From Allobosea sp. BK604 (GTDB lineage Bacteria; Pseudomonadota; Alphaproteobacteria; Rhizobiales; Beijerinckiaceae), in NCBI RefSeq assembly GCF_004341515.1, contig NZ_SLZF01000009.1, forward strand, positions 1 to 64,000: DNA of 64,000 nucleotides, given 5' to 3'. Every line of letters begins with the position of its first letter. Position 1 is the stretch's first letter. Made by a program: the position numbers and the translations under genes. The notes beneath the pieces are model-generated. The model did no database searches. It saw nothing but the letters and a program-made list of their open reading frames with translations, and was not told where the DNA came from. Below are positions 9,459 through 17,181 of this stretch, in pieces.

Positions 9459-10355
9459 ATGGCGATACTAGGCAGAATCAGGCACGTCACCACCTATCGC
9501 TATGCGAAGCCCGTCACCTTCGGCACGCACAGGGCCATGTTCCTGCCGCGGCGCGGAGCAAGTGCACGTCTTCTCGGCTGGTCGGCGGAGACCAGTATTC
9601 CGTCGAAAATCCATTGGATCAGCGATTCACGCTCCAACTCCGTCACGGTGATGGACTTCACTGAACCCGGCAGTGAGCTGGCATTTACCTTTGAGGTCAG
9701 CGGGGTGTATTTCGGAGTAAACGGGGTCGAGGCGTTTCCGCTGGACCGTCGGGCCGAGGAAGTCCCGGTCCAATACACTCCGGACGAGTGGACCGACCTC
9801 GCCGGCTATCTGCGCCCTCATGCCGAGGATCCCGATGGCAGCCTGGCCGCATGGGCGAAGAGTTTCGTTGCCGGCGACCAGGACCAGGCGACCGATGTCC
9901 TGCGCCGCATGCTGCGCAGTTTTCGCGACAGCTTCCACTATCAGGCAAGGGAAGAGGAAGGGACCCAGGCGCCCGGCGAGACCCTGCGCCTGAGATCGGG
10001 AACCTGCCGGGACTATGCCTGGCTGATGATCGAGGCCTTGCGGCGGCTCGGCTTCGCCTCCCGCTTCGTCACCGGCTACCTGTATGATGGGGCGGTCGAT
10101 GGCAGTGCCGTCGGCACATGCGGGGCGGGCGCGACCCATGCATGGCTCCAGGTCTTCCTGCCCGGTGCCGGGTGGCTGGATTACGACCCGACCAACCAGA
10201 TCAGCGCCGGCTTCGATTTGATCCCGGTTGCCGTGGCCCGACATCCGGCCCAGGCCATTCCGCTGGCAGGCTCGTGGTTCGGTGACGCGAATGATTATCT
10301 CGGCATGACTGTCAGCGTGGCCGTCGAAAAGATCGGCGAGGTCCCCGACTTGTGA
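9459..10355 (+). CDS. Transglutaminase-like protein
   Basis: 298 residues with an N-terminal beta domain typical of bacterial transglutaminase-like proteins (RHVTTYRYAKPVTFGTHRAM), followed by the cysteine-protease-fold core. The catalytic Cys is in LRSGTCRDYAWLMIEALRRL (about residue 182), the His in GATHAWLQVFLPG and the Asp in WLDYDPTNQ. AAGGAGG lies 8 bases before the ATG at 9459. There is no signal peptide, so it is probably cytosolic. Such proteins usually act as peptidases or amidases rather than cross-linkers. The gene lies 64 bases after the MscS gene and may be co-transcribed with it. Confidence 0.9.
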   Translation: MAILGRIRHVTTYRYAKPVTFGTHRAMFLPRRGASARLLGWSAETSIPSKIHWISDSRSNSVTVMDFTEPGSELAFTFEVSGVYFGVNGVEAFPLDRRAEEVPVQYTPDEWTDLAGYLRPHAEDPDGSLAAWAKSFVAGDQDQATDVLRRMLRSFRDSFHYQAREEEGTQAPGETLRLRSGTCRDYAWLMIEALRRLGFASRFVTGYLYDGAVDGSAVGTCGAGATHAWLQVFLPGAGWLDYDPTNQISAGFDLIPVAVARHPAQAIPLAGSWFGDANDYLGMTVSVAVEKIGEVPDL

Positions 10356-10541
10356 GGGGGCCATAGACCGGGAATGCCCTGCATTGGCTCCGCAAGCCGC
10401 ATGGACATCAGGCAAGCCCCTCCGCAGAACTCGGTATGGGAGACAGGAACGTGACGCAGCCCGCCGGTCGCACCGACGAGCGTGAAGGCCCATTTCCCCA
10501 AGAGAGTCCCGGGAACCCCAGCTCTTTATCAATGTTCTAAG

Positions 10542-10564
10542 GAAGCCGCCCGCTCGCCGGGCGG
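10542..10564 (+). terminator. Hairpin before the glucan protein gene
   Basis: Perfect 9-base arms (AGCCGCCCG / CGGGCGGCT) around a 5-base loop, 15 bases upstream of the opgD start and 187 bases after the transglutaminase gene. The T-tract is weak (CGGTTCATT), so it could be a terminator or attenuator. Confidence 0.5.
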
Positions 10565-10578
10565 CTCGGTTCATTGGG

Positions 10579-12195
10579 TTGGGGGAAGCATTGTCAGCAC
10601 CGTCTCGCCGCGCGATTCTCGGCTTGCTCTCCGGCACGTGCCTGCTTGCGCCTCGCTCCGTGCCGGCCCAGGCGCCGGCGCGCCCGACGAACAGCTTCGG
10701 CTACCGCGATGTCGTCGAGCAGGCGACGGCCCTGGCGAAGCAGCCTTTCGACGCAGAGAGCGCCAGGATCCCGGACGAGCTGTCGAAGCTGAGCTATGAC
10801 AGCTATCGCGAGATCCGGTTTCGCCGCGACAAGGCCTTCTGGCGCGAGGGCGGCTCGGATTTCCGCCTGTTGCCGTTCCATCTCGGCTTCCTGCACAACA
10901 AGCCGGTCCAGGTCCACATCATCAGCCACGGCAGCGCGATCCCGATCCCGTTCACGACCAGCCTGTTCGAATACGGCAAGGTGCCTGTCCCCAAGGGGCT
11001 CTCGCCGGCGCTGGGCTTCGCCGGCTTTGCGATAACCACCAACCTGAACGAGCCGAAGGTGCAGGACGAGGTCATCTCCTTCCTGGGGGCGAGCTATTTC
11101 CGGCTGATCGGACGGGGCCAGCGCTACGGCCTCTCGGCGCGCTCGCTGGCCCTGGATGTCGGCGGCAAGGGGCCCGAGGAATTCCCGTTCATGCGGGCGC
11201 TCTGGCTGGAGGAGCCGTCGCGCGACAGCACCGAGCTCGTGATCTATGCCCTGCTCGACTCGCCGTCGGTCGCCGGAGCCTTCCGCTATGTCGTCAGCCC
11301 GGGCCGGGACACCCATGTCGACGTCACCGCGACGATCATCCCGCGCCGGGAGATCGAGCGGATCGGCATCGCGCCGCTGACCTCGATGTTCCAGGCCGGC
11401 GAAGGCGACCTCGGCCAGCGCACCGATTTCCGTCCCGAGATCCACGATTCCGACGGGCTGATGATGCAGTCCGGCAGCGGAGAATGGATCTGGCGGCCGA
11501 TCCGCAATCCGAAAGAGCTGCGCATCTCGAGCTTCGGCGACAAGAACCCGCGCGGCTTCGGCCTGATGCAACGCGACCGCGACTTCGGCAGCTACCAGGA
11601 TCTCGAGGCACGCTACGACGCGAGGCCGAGCTATTGGGTCGAGCCCCAGGGCGATTGGGGTGAAGGCCGGGTCGAGCTGATCGAGATCCCGACGACGAAC
11701 GAGGCCCTCGACAATATCGTCGCCTGCTGGACACCGAAAACGCCCTTGCCGAGCGGACAGGCCGCAGAATTCAAGTATCGCATCTCGGCGATCACGACGA
11801 CCTGGCACCTTCACCCCTATGCGCAGGTGCAGCAGAGCTTCAACGGCTCTGATATCGAGGACGGCGTCGTCGACGGCAACGGCACCAAGCGCTTCATCGT
11901 CGACTTTGCCGGCGGCGACCTCGCCTATTACCAGAGCGAGCCCGAGCGACTGGAGCTGGTCGCGACCATGACCGGCGGCGCGGTCAATTCAAGGATCGTC
12001 GCGTTCCACGGCCCCTTGAAAGGCGTGCGCGCGATCGTCGATGCGACCTTGCCCGACGGTCAATCGGCCGAGCTGCGCATGTTCCTGCGCGCGCGAAACC
12101 GGACATTGAGCGAGACCTGGACGGCGACCTGGTCGGTTCCGCCGGGCGACTCCAGCCGGGCACAGCCGCCGACGCAGGCCCCCGCACGCAATTGA
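10579..12195 (+). CDS. opgD: Periplasmic glucan biosynthesis protein (MdoG/OpgD family)
   Basis: 538-residue MdoG-family protein acting in the periplasm in the making or structural trimming of osmoregulated glucans. The N-terminus has a twin-arginine motif and hydrophobic core (SRRAILGLLSGTCLL) ending in VPAQA, so Tat export is likely; this favours OpgD over Sec-exported OpgG. Family blocks include SYDSYREIRFR near residue 75, LPFHLGFLHNKPV, GASYFRLIGRGQRYGLSARSL (split over the typical site), DSDGLMMQSGSGEWIWRPI and WVEPQGDWGEG. The stop is 28 bases before the cardiolipin synthase-like gene. A membrane glucosyltransferase (OpgH) is not in this window. Confidence 0.9.
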   Translation: MGEALSAPSRRAILGLLSGTCLLAPRSVPAQAPARPTNSFGYRDVVEQATALAKQPFDAESARIPDELSKLSYDSYREIRFRRDKAFWREGGSDFRLLPFHLGFLHNKPVQVHIISHGSAIPIPFTTSLFEYGKVPVPKGLSPALGFAGFAITTNLNEPKVQDEVISFLGASYFRLIGRGQRYGLSARSLALDVGGKGPEEFPFMRALWLEEPSRDSTELVIYALLDSPSVAGAFRYVVSPGRDTHVDVTATIIPRREIERIGIAPLTSMFQAGEGDLGQRTDFRPEIHDSDGLMMQSGSGEWIWRPIRNPKELRISSFGDKNPRGFGLMQRDRDFGSYQDLEARYDARPSYWVEPQGDWGEGRVELIEIPTTNEALDNIVACWTPKTPLPSGQAAEFKYRISAITTTWHLHPYAQVQQSFNGSDIEDGVVDGNGTKRFIVDFAGGDLAYYQSEPERLELVATMTGGAVNSRIVAFHGPLKGVRAIVDATLPDGQSAELRMFLRARNRTLSETWTATWSVPPGDSSRAQPPTQAPARN

Positions 12196-12223
12196 CGCCC
12201 CTGCCTTCCAGGTACGCGAGCCA

Positions 12224-13504
12224 ATGAAGCTTCGACGGCATCCGGTCATCATCGGAGTCCTCTCGGCCTGCCTGGGCGTGCTGGGCTGCCTGCTGGTCGG
12301 CAGCCTGCTGCCCGAGCCCCAGGAGCTGAAGGCGCCGCTGCCGCATAACCTGGCGTCATCGGACCAGCAGCTCAGGACCTCCATGGGCGCGCTCTTCGGG
12401 TCGAACTATGTCCCGGGGAACCGGGTCGAGACGCTCGTCAACGGCGTCCAGATCTTTCCGTCGATGCTGCGCGCCATCCGCGAGGCCAGGAAAACCATCA
12501 GCTTCGAGACCTATATCTACTGGCGCGGCGCCATTGCGGAGGAATTCGCCGATGCGCTCGCAGCCAAGGCGCGCGAGGGGCTGAGCGTCAAAGTGCTGCT
12601 CGACTGGGTCGGCAGCCTGCCGATGGACGAGCGGCTGATCCAGCGGATGCAGGATGCGGGGGCCGAGGTCGTCCGCTTCCGGCCGGTCAGCTGGTACACG
12701 ATCGACCGGGTCAACAACCGGACCCATCGCAAGCTGCTGATCGCCGACGGGCGCGTCGCCTTCACCGGCGGTGTCGGCATTGCCGACGAGTGGAACGGCG
12801 ATGCGCGCGCGCCGAACGAATGGCGCGACAATCACTACCGCCTGGAAGGCCCGGCCGCAGCGGAACTCCAGGCGGCTTTCGCCGAGCACTGGATCGAGGC
12901 GACCGGGGAGCTGCTGCTCGGCGATCGCTTCTTCCCGGAGATCGCGCCGGCAGGCGACCAGGCCGCGCAGGTCGTGATCAGCTCGACCCACCAGCGCAAT
13001 GTCATGCATCTCATGCTGATGACCGCCCTCGCCTCGGCGCAGAAGACCATCCGGATCGCGACGCCCTATTTCGTTCCCGACGAGCTGATGCGCCAGCAGA
13101 TGCTCGAGGCGCGCAAGCGCGGCGTCGATATCCAGATCATCGTTCCCGGTCCCCGGACCGATGCGCGCATCGTCAGGAAAGCGTCGCGGCACCTGTGGGG
13201 CGACCTGCTCCAGGCGGGCGTCAGGATCAGCGAGTACCAGCCCACCTTCTTCCACTGCAAGCTGGTGATCGTGGACGAGGCCTGGACCTCGGTCGGCTCG
13301 ACGAATATCGACGACCGCGCCTTGCGGCTCAACGACGAAGCCAACATCAATTTGTTCGATCAGCAATTCGCGCGCTCGCAGGCCCTCCTCTTCGACAAGG
13401 ACGCCGCAGCCTCCAGGCCCTATAGCGTCGCGGACTGGCAGCAGCGCTCGGCGCATGAGCGGTTTTCGGACTGGCTCGCGAGCCTGGCCCGATCGCAAAT
13501 CTGA
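12224..13504 (+). CDS. Cardiolipin synthase-like phospholipase D protein
   Basis: 426 residues with an N-terminal membrane anchor (IIGVLSACLGVLGCLLVGSL) and two PLD HKD motifs: HRKLLIADGRVAFTGG (about residue 169) and HCKLVIVDEAWTSVGSTN (about residue 345). Both have the downstream G-G or S-N residues. Two HKD motifs plus a membrane anchor fit a ClsA/ClsB-type enzyme that joins phosphatidylglycerol with a second lipid. It is shorter than ClsA with two anchors and closer to ClsB or ClsC. It follows opgD at 28 bases, suggesting an envelope operon in which phosphatidylglycerol could serve both glucan decoration and lipid synthesis; that link is inference. Confidence 0.88.
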   Translation: MKLRRHPVIIGVLSACLGVLGCLLVGSLLPEPQELKAPLPHNLASSDQQLRTSMGALFGSNYVPGNRVETLVNGVQIFPSMLRAIREARKTISFETYIYWRGAIAEEFADALAAKAREGLSVKVLLDWVGSLPMDERLIQRMQDAGAEVVRFRPVSWYTIDRVNNRTHRKLLIADGRVAFTGGVGIADEWNGDARAPNEWRDNHYRLEGPAAAELQAAFAEHWIEATGELLLGDRFFPEIAPAGDQAAQVVISSTHQRNVMHLMLMTALASAQKTIRIATPYFVPDELMRQQMLEARKRGVDIQIIVPGPRTDARIVRKASRHLWGDLLQAGVRISEYQPTFFHCKLVIVDEAWTSVGSTNIDDRALRLNDEANINLFDQQFARSQALLFDKDAAASRPYSVADWQQRSAHERFSDWLASLARSQI

Positions 13505-13587
13505 GCGCCCGCGCGGAACTGGGCGCCCGGCGCAGCAAGAAGGCTGCGTTCGTGCGCAGGACCGATGCGTGCTGTAGCATTCGGCCG

Positions 13588-14238
13588 ATGTGGTCAGCGC
13601 AATGGCAGGAGCCTCGCTTGCCCAGAGATCAGCGGCTTGCCGAAGACGCTCTCTTTCCAGCCACGTCCATGCCCGATCGTGACTGGTGGTCGGTGCTTTG
13701 GCCCGATCCCGCCCTCGTCATGCGGCAGATCGGCGTCGAGCCCGGGATGATCGTCCTCGATCTGTGCTGCGGCGATGGGTATTTCACGGCAGCGCTGGCG
13801 AAACGCGTTGCCGGCCGGGTTTTCGCGCTCGACCTCGATGCCGGGCTGATCGAGCAGGCCAAGGCAGAGGTTGCAGGTGTCGGCGCGACGGTGCGGCAAT
13901 GGATTTGCGCCGATGCTCGCGACATGGGCGCGGTTCTGCCGGAGCCGGTCGACTATGTGCTGCTCGCCAACACGTTTCACGGCGTGCCGGACCAGGCCTC
14001 GCTCGCCCGCGCCGTCCGCAGCGTCACGAAGCCGGGCGGGAGCTTCGGCCTGCTGAACTGGCACAGGCAGCCGCGGGAGCAGACCGTCGTGCTCGGCCAG
14101 CCGCGCGGGCCGAAGACGGAGATGAGGATGGCGCCGGACCAGGTCAGCACCGTCGTCGAGCCGGCCGGCTTCAGGACCAGCAAGATCGTCGAGCTGCCAC
14201 CGTTTCACTATGGCATCGTGCTGGAGGCGATCGACTAG
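13588..14238 (+). CDS. Class I SAM-dependent methyltransferase
   Basis: About 216 residues. The SAM-binding motif I is VLDLCCGDGYFTAAL, followed by an acidic turn FALDLDAGLIEQAKAE and motif DYVLLANTFHGVPD. The enzyme is cytosolic and its substrate is unknown. The start is uncertain: ATG 13588, ATG 13669 (MPDRDWWSVLWPD, where homology-like sequence begins) and GTG 13552 are all in frame, and none has a strong ribosome site. The stop codon lies inside the left arm of a strong hairpin. It follows the cardiolipin synthase-like gene by fewer than 90 bases. Confidence 0.8.
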   Translation: MWSAQWQEPRLPRDQRLAEDALFPATSMPDRDWWSVLWPDPALVMRQIGVEPGMIVLDLCCGDGYFTAALAKRVAGRVFALDLDAGLIEQAKAEVAGVGATVRQWICADARDMGAVLPEPVDYVLLANTFHGVPDQASLARAVRSVTKPGGSFGLLNWHRQPREQTVVLGQPRGPKTEMRMAPDQVSTVVEPAGFRTSKIVELPPFHYGIVLEAID

Positions 14239-14276
14239 AGTATTTCCGCGTGTCCACAAAACGCGGAAATACTCTA
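14236..14276 (+). terminator. Perfect 16-bp-arm hairpin at the methyltransferase stop
   Basis: Arms TAGAGTATTTCCGCGT (14236-14251) and its exact complement (14261-14276) flank a 9-base loop; the first TAG is the methyltransferase stop codon. A T-rich stretch (CTATTTGTTTT) follows, so Rho-independent termination is likely. The hairpin is also the left end of a degenerate copy of the dispersed repeat. Confidence 0.8.
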
Positions 14277-14337
14277 TCTATTTGTTTTGACACACCTTCT
14301 TCTCACGAACCGGTGCCCATTTCGCTCGACTATGCTC
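14236..14337 (-). repeat. Dispersed palindromic repeat, degenerate copy
   Basis: After the hairpin comes a diverged copy of the family unit (CACGAACCGGTGCCCATTTC then GCTCGACTATGCTCTGG). The rest of the gap to 14552 shows no gene I can support. Confidence 0.75.
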
Positions 14338-14552
14338 TGGGCTCGCAGGGTCCTTGGACATATCGGCGCCCGGTCGAGCAGCGGAAACCTGCGATATCGG
14401 CCGGTCGTGCAGAGGGGAGCGATCATCAAGACGCTGCTGTTGCGTCGCCGGGCCGCTCCGAACCGGCAAAGCGCGATATGGAAACTTTAGCCAGCCTCTG
14501 CGTTACTGCGTAGCCGCCCTTGCCTGGTCGGCGGGCCGGGGAAAATCCAAAC

Positions 14553-16565
14553 GTGCAGATCGAAGCAGGGAGCATCGCTCCCATCCTGACGCAGATGTTC
14601 GAGCAGGCGCCGACCTTCATGGCGCTGTTGCGGGGTCCGGACCACCGCTACGAGCTGGCCAATCCAAGCTATCTCAAGCTGATCGGCGGCCGCGACGTGC
14701 TCGGGCGTACCGTGGCCGAAGCCCTGCCGGATGCAGCCGCCCAGGGCTTCGTCACGATCCTCGACAGCGTCTATCGTTCGGGCACGCCCTACACCGCGAC
14801 CGGCGCGCTCTTCTCGATGCAGGTCGAGCCGGACGGGCCTGTGACGGAGCGCTATCTCGACTTCGTCTACCAGCCGCTGCGCGGCGCGGATGGCAGCGTC
14901 AGCGGCATCTTCGTCGAAGGCGCCGACGTGACCGAAAGGGCATTGGCCGAGCGCTCCCGGCGCGAGAGCGAGGCACTCTACAAAGGCCTGTTCGACGCGA
15001 TCGACGAAGGCTTCTGCATCATCGAGTTCTTCGACGGGCCGCATGGTCCCGATAGCGACTATATCCATGTCCAGGCCAATGCCGCCTATGCCCGGCACGC
15101 CGGCATCCCCGATGTCGTCGGTCAGAAGCTGCGCGAGATGGTTCCCGACGAGGCCGATTCCTGGGTCGCGCGCTACGGGGCCGTGCTGCACTCCGGCGAA
15201 CCGATCCGGTTCCAGCAGGAGCTGGTGAAGACCGGCCGCTTCCTGGAGCTCGCCGCCGTCAGGATCGAGCCCGCGAGCCGGCGCCAGGTCGCCGTGCTGT
15301 TCCAGGACATCACCGGACGCCGGCGGGCGGAGCTGGCGCTGGCCGAGCTCAATGCCACATTGGAGCAACAGGTTGCGGAACGCACCGCCGAGCTGATGAC
15401 CGCCGAAGAGGCCCTGCGTCACAGCCAGAAGATGGAGGCGGTGGGTCAGCTGACGGGCGGGCTGGCGCATGATTTCAACAACATCCTCGCCGGCATCGGC
15501 GGAAGCCTGGAGATGATCTCGACGCGGCTCGCGCAGGGCCGGGTCGGCGAGCTGGACCGGTTCCTGAACGGCGCCATGAGCGCGACCAAGCGGGCGGCGA
15601 GCCTGACCCAGCGGCTCCTCGCCTTCTCGCGCAGGCAGACGCTCGATCCCAAGCCGATCGTCGTCAACACGCTGATCAACGGCATGCTGGACCTGATCGC
15701 GCGCAGCGTCGGGCCGGGGATAGAGGTCGAAACCGCGGGCGCGACAGGCCTGTGGACAGCCAATGTCGACGCCGGCCAGCTCGAGAACGCATTGCTGAAC
15801 CTGTGCATCAACGCCCGGGACGCCATGCCCGAAGGCGGCAAGCTGACGATCGAGACGTCCAACCGCTGGATGGATGAACGCGCGGCGCGCCTGCGGGGCC
15901 TCGATCCCGGGCAATATGTTTCGCTGTGCGTGTCCGACACCGGCACGGGCATGACGCCGGACGTGGCGGCGCGGGCCTTCGACCCCTTCTTCACGACGAA
16001 GCCGATCGGCCAGGGCACGGGCCTCGGGCTGTCGATGGTCTATGGCTTTGCCGGCCAGTCGGGCGGCGCGGCCCGGATCTATTCCGAACCCGGCAAGGGG
16101 ACGATGATCTGCATCTATCTCCCGCGCTATGCCGGCGATGCGAAGGCGGAAGAGGAGCCGCTCGCGGGAGGCGGGGACGCGCCGCGCTCGGGCGGAGGCG
16201 AGACGGTCCTGGTGGTCGATGACGAGCCGCTCGTCAGGATGCTCGCCGTCGATCAGCTCGAGGAGCTCGGCTACAGCGTCATCGAAGCGGGGGACGCAGC
16301 GTCGGCCTTGCGCATTCTCAACTCCACCACGCCGATCAGCCTGCTCATCACCGATGTCGGCTTGCCCGGCGGCATGAACGGCCGGCAGCTCGCCGATGCC
16401 GCGCGCGTCGGACGTCCGGACCTGGAGGTTCTGTTCATCACCGGCTACGCCGAAAATGCGGTGCTGAACCACGGGCACCTCGCCCATGGCATGCACGTGA
16501 TGACCAAGCCGTTCCAGCTCGATGCCTTCGCGCGCCGGGTCAAGAGTCTCATCAGGCCGGAATGA
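14553..16565 (+). CDS. Hybrid PAS sensor histidine kinase
   Basis: About 670 residues. There are two PAS-like domains (roughly 10-130 and 145-265), a short coiled coil (LNATLEQQVAERTAELMTAEEAL) and HisKA with the phospho-accepting His in QLTGGLAHDFNNIL (about residue 305). The ATPase domain has N (LCINARDAMPEGG), G1 (VSDTGTGM), F (FDPFFTTKPIGQGTGLGLS) boxes. A C-terminal receiver follows, with VLVVDDEPLVRML and Asp in LLITDVGLPG (about residue 599). No transmembrane segment is seen, so it is soluble. GTG 14553 after GGGG is the probable start. It lies just upstream of the bphO-bphP pair and may share a light or redox pathway. Confidence 0.88.
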   Translation: MQIEAGSIAPILTQMFEQAPTFMALLRGPDHRYELANPSYLKLIGGRDVLGRTVAEALPDAAAQGFVTILDSVYRSGTPYTATGALFSMQVEPDGPVTERYLDFVYQPLRGADGSVSGIFVEGADVTERALAERSRRESEALYKGLFDAIDEGFCIIEFFDGPHGPDSDYIHVQANAAYARHAGIPDVVGQKLREMVPDEADSWVARYGAVLHSGEPIRFQQELVKTGRFLELAAVRIEPASRRQVAVLFQDITGRRRAELALAELNATLEQQVAERTAELMTAEEALRHSQKMEAVGQLTGGLAHDFNNILAGIGGSLEMISTRLAQGRVGELDRFLNGAMSATKRAASLTQRLLAFSRRQTLDPKPIVVNTLINGMLDLIARSVGPGIEVETAGATGLWTANVDAGQLENALLNLCINARDAMPEGGKLTIETSNRWMDERAARLRGLDPGQYVSLCVSDTGTGMTPDVAARAFDPFFTTKPIGQGTGLGLSMVYGFAGQSGGAARIYSEPGKGTMICIYLPRYAGDAKAEEEPLAGGGDAPRSGGGETVLVVDDEPLVRMLAVDQLEELGYSVIEAGDAASALRILNSTTPISLLITDVGLPGGMNGRQLADAARVGRPDLEVLFITGYAENAVLNHGHLAHGMHVMTKPFQLDAFARRVKSLIRPE

Positions 16566-16579
16566 CGCGATTACTCGTC

Positions 16580-16594
16580 TTGACCAGCGGTCAA
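16580..16594. promoter_or_regulatory. Palindrome upstream of bphO
   Basis: TTGACC-AGC-GGTCAA, with perfect 6-base arms and a 3-base centre, 38 bases before the heme oxygenase start and 15 bases after the hybrid kinase stop. It could be an operator for the phytochrome operon. The regulator is unknown. Confidence 0.35.
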
Positions 16595-16632
16595 TCCGGG
16601 CTTCGGTTGAAAAGCAGCAGACAAGGGATGGA

Positions 16633-17181
16633 ATGACACCGTTACGAAGCTTCCTGCGGGCGGAGACGAACGAACTTCATCGAGACCTGGACGACCTCAT
16701 CGGCCCTCTTGCCAGCCCGTCCGATTACGGGCGGTTCCTGGCGGGAACCTACCGGCATCGCGCCGCGGTCGAGGCCGCCCTGCGCGAAACCTGCGTCAGC
16801 TTGCCCTTGGGATGGCGGCCCCGGGAGCTGGCTTCGGTTCTGGAGCTGGATCTCGCCGAGCTTGGTGTGCACAGGCCCCGAGCGATGCCGTTCTCCCTGT
16901 CAAATGACATCGCCTCGGTGCTGGGGGCATCCTATGTTCTCGAAGGCTCCGCCTTGGGAGCGCGCGTGCTGGTCAGGGATGCCTTGCGATTGGGATTCGA
17001 AGCGGATCGTGGCGCCCGATATCTTTCGGCCCAGTCGGCCTCCCCCGAGACCTGGCGCGATTTCCTCGCCTGCCTGGAGAGCCTCGGCCGCGCTGACTGG
17101 AACAGGGCAGCGGATTCGGCCAGACAGGTTTTCTCCCACGCGATCCAGGCCTTCTCCTCGGAAAAGCTTCCTGCCGCATGA
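16633..17181 (+). CDS. bphO: Heme oxygenase (biliverdin-producing, BphO type)
   Basis: 182 residues. It opens heme to biliverdin IXalpha, the chromophore of the phytochrome encoded next. The candidate proximal heme ligand is His16 in RAETNELHRDLDD. The helical pattern continues with GRFLAGTYRHRAAVEAAL, and the distal-helix stretch ASYVLEGSALGARVL matches the GxxxG-containing helix of this family. ATG 16633 is in the right position for the conserved N-terminal helix. Its end overlaps the bphP start in ATGA (17178-17181), so the two are translationally coupled; this neighbourhood is typical and strongly supports the call. Confidence 0.9.
   Translation: MTPLRSFLRAETNELHRDLDDLIGPLASPSDYGRFLAGTYRHRAAVEAALRETCVSLPLGWRPRELASVLELDLAELGVHRPRAMPFSLSNDIASVLGASYVLEGSALGARVLVRDALRLGFEADRGARYLSAQSASPETWRDFLACLESLGRADWNRAADSARQVFSHAIQAFSSEKLPAA

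Noticed and set aside
14487..16496. Long antisense frame opposite the hybrid kinase
   Set aside because: Arg/Asp/His-rich translation with no domain; the plus strand has clear kinase motifs.
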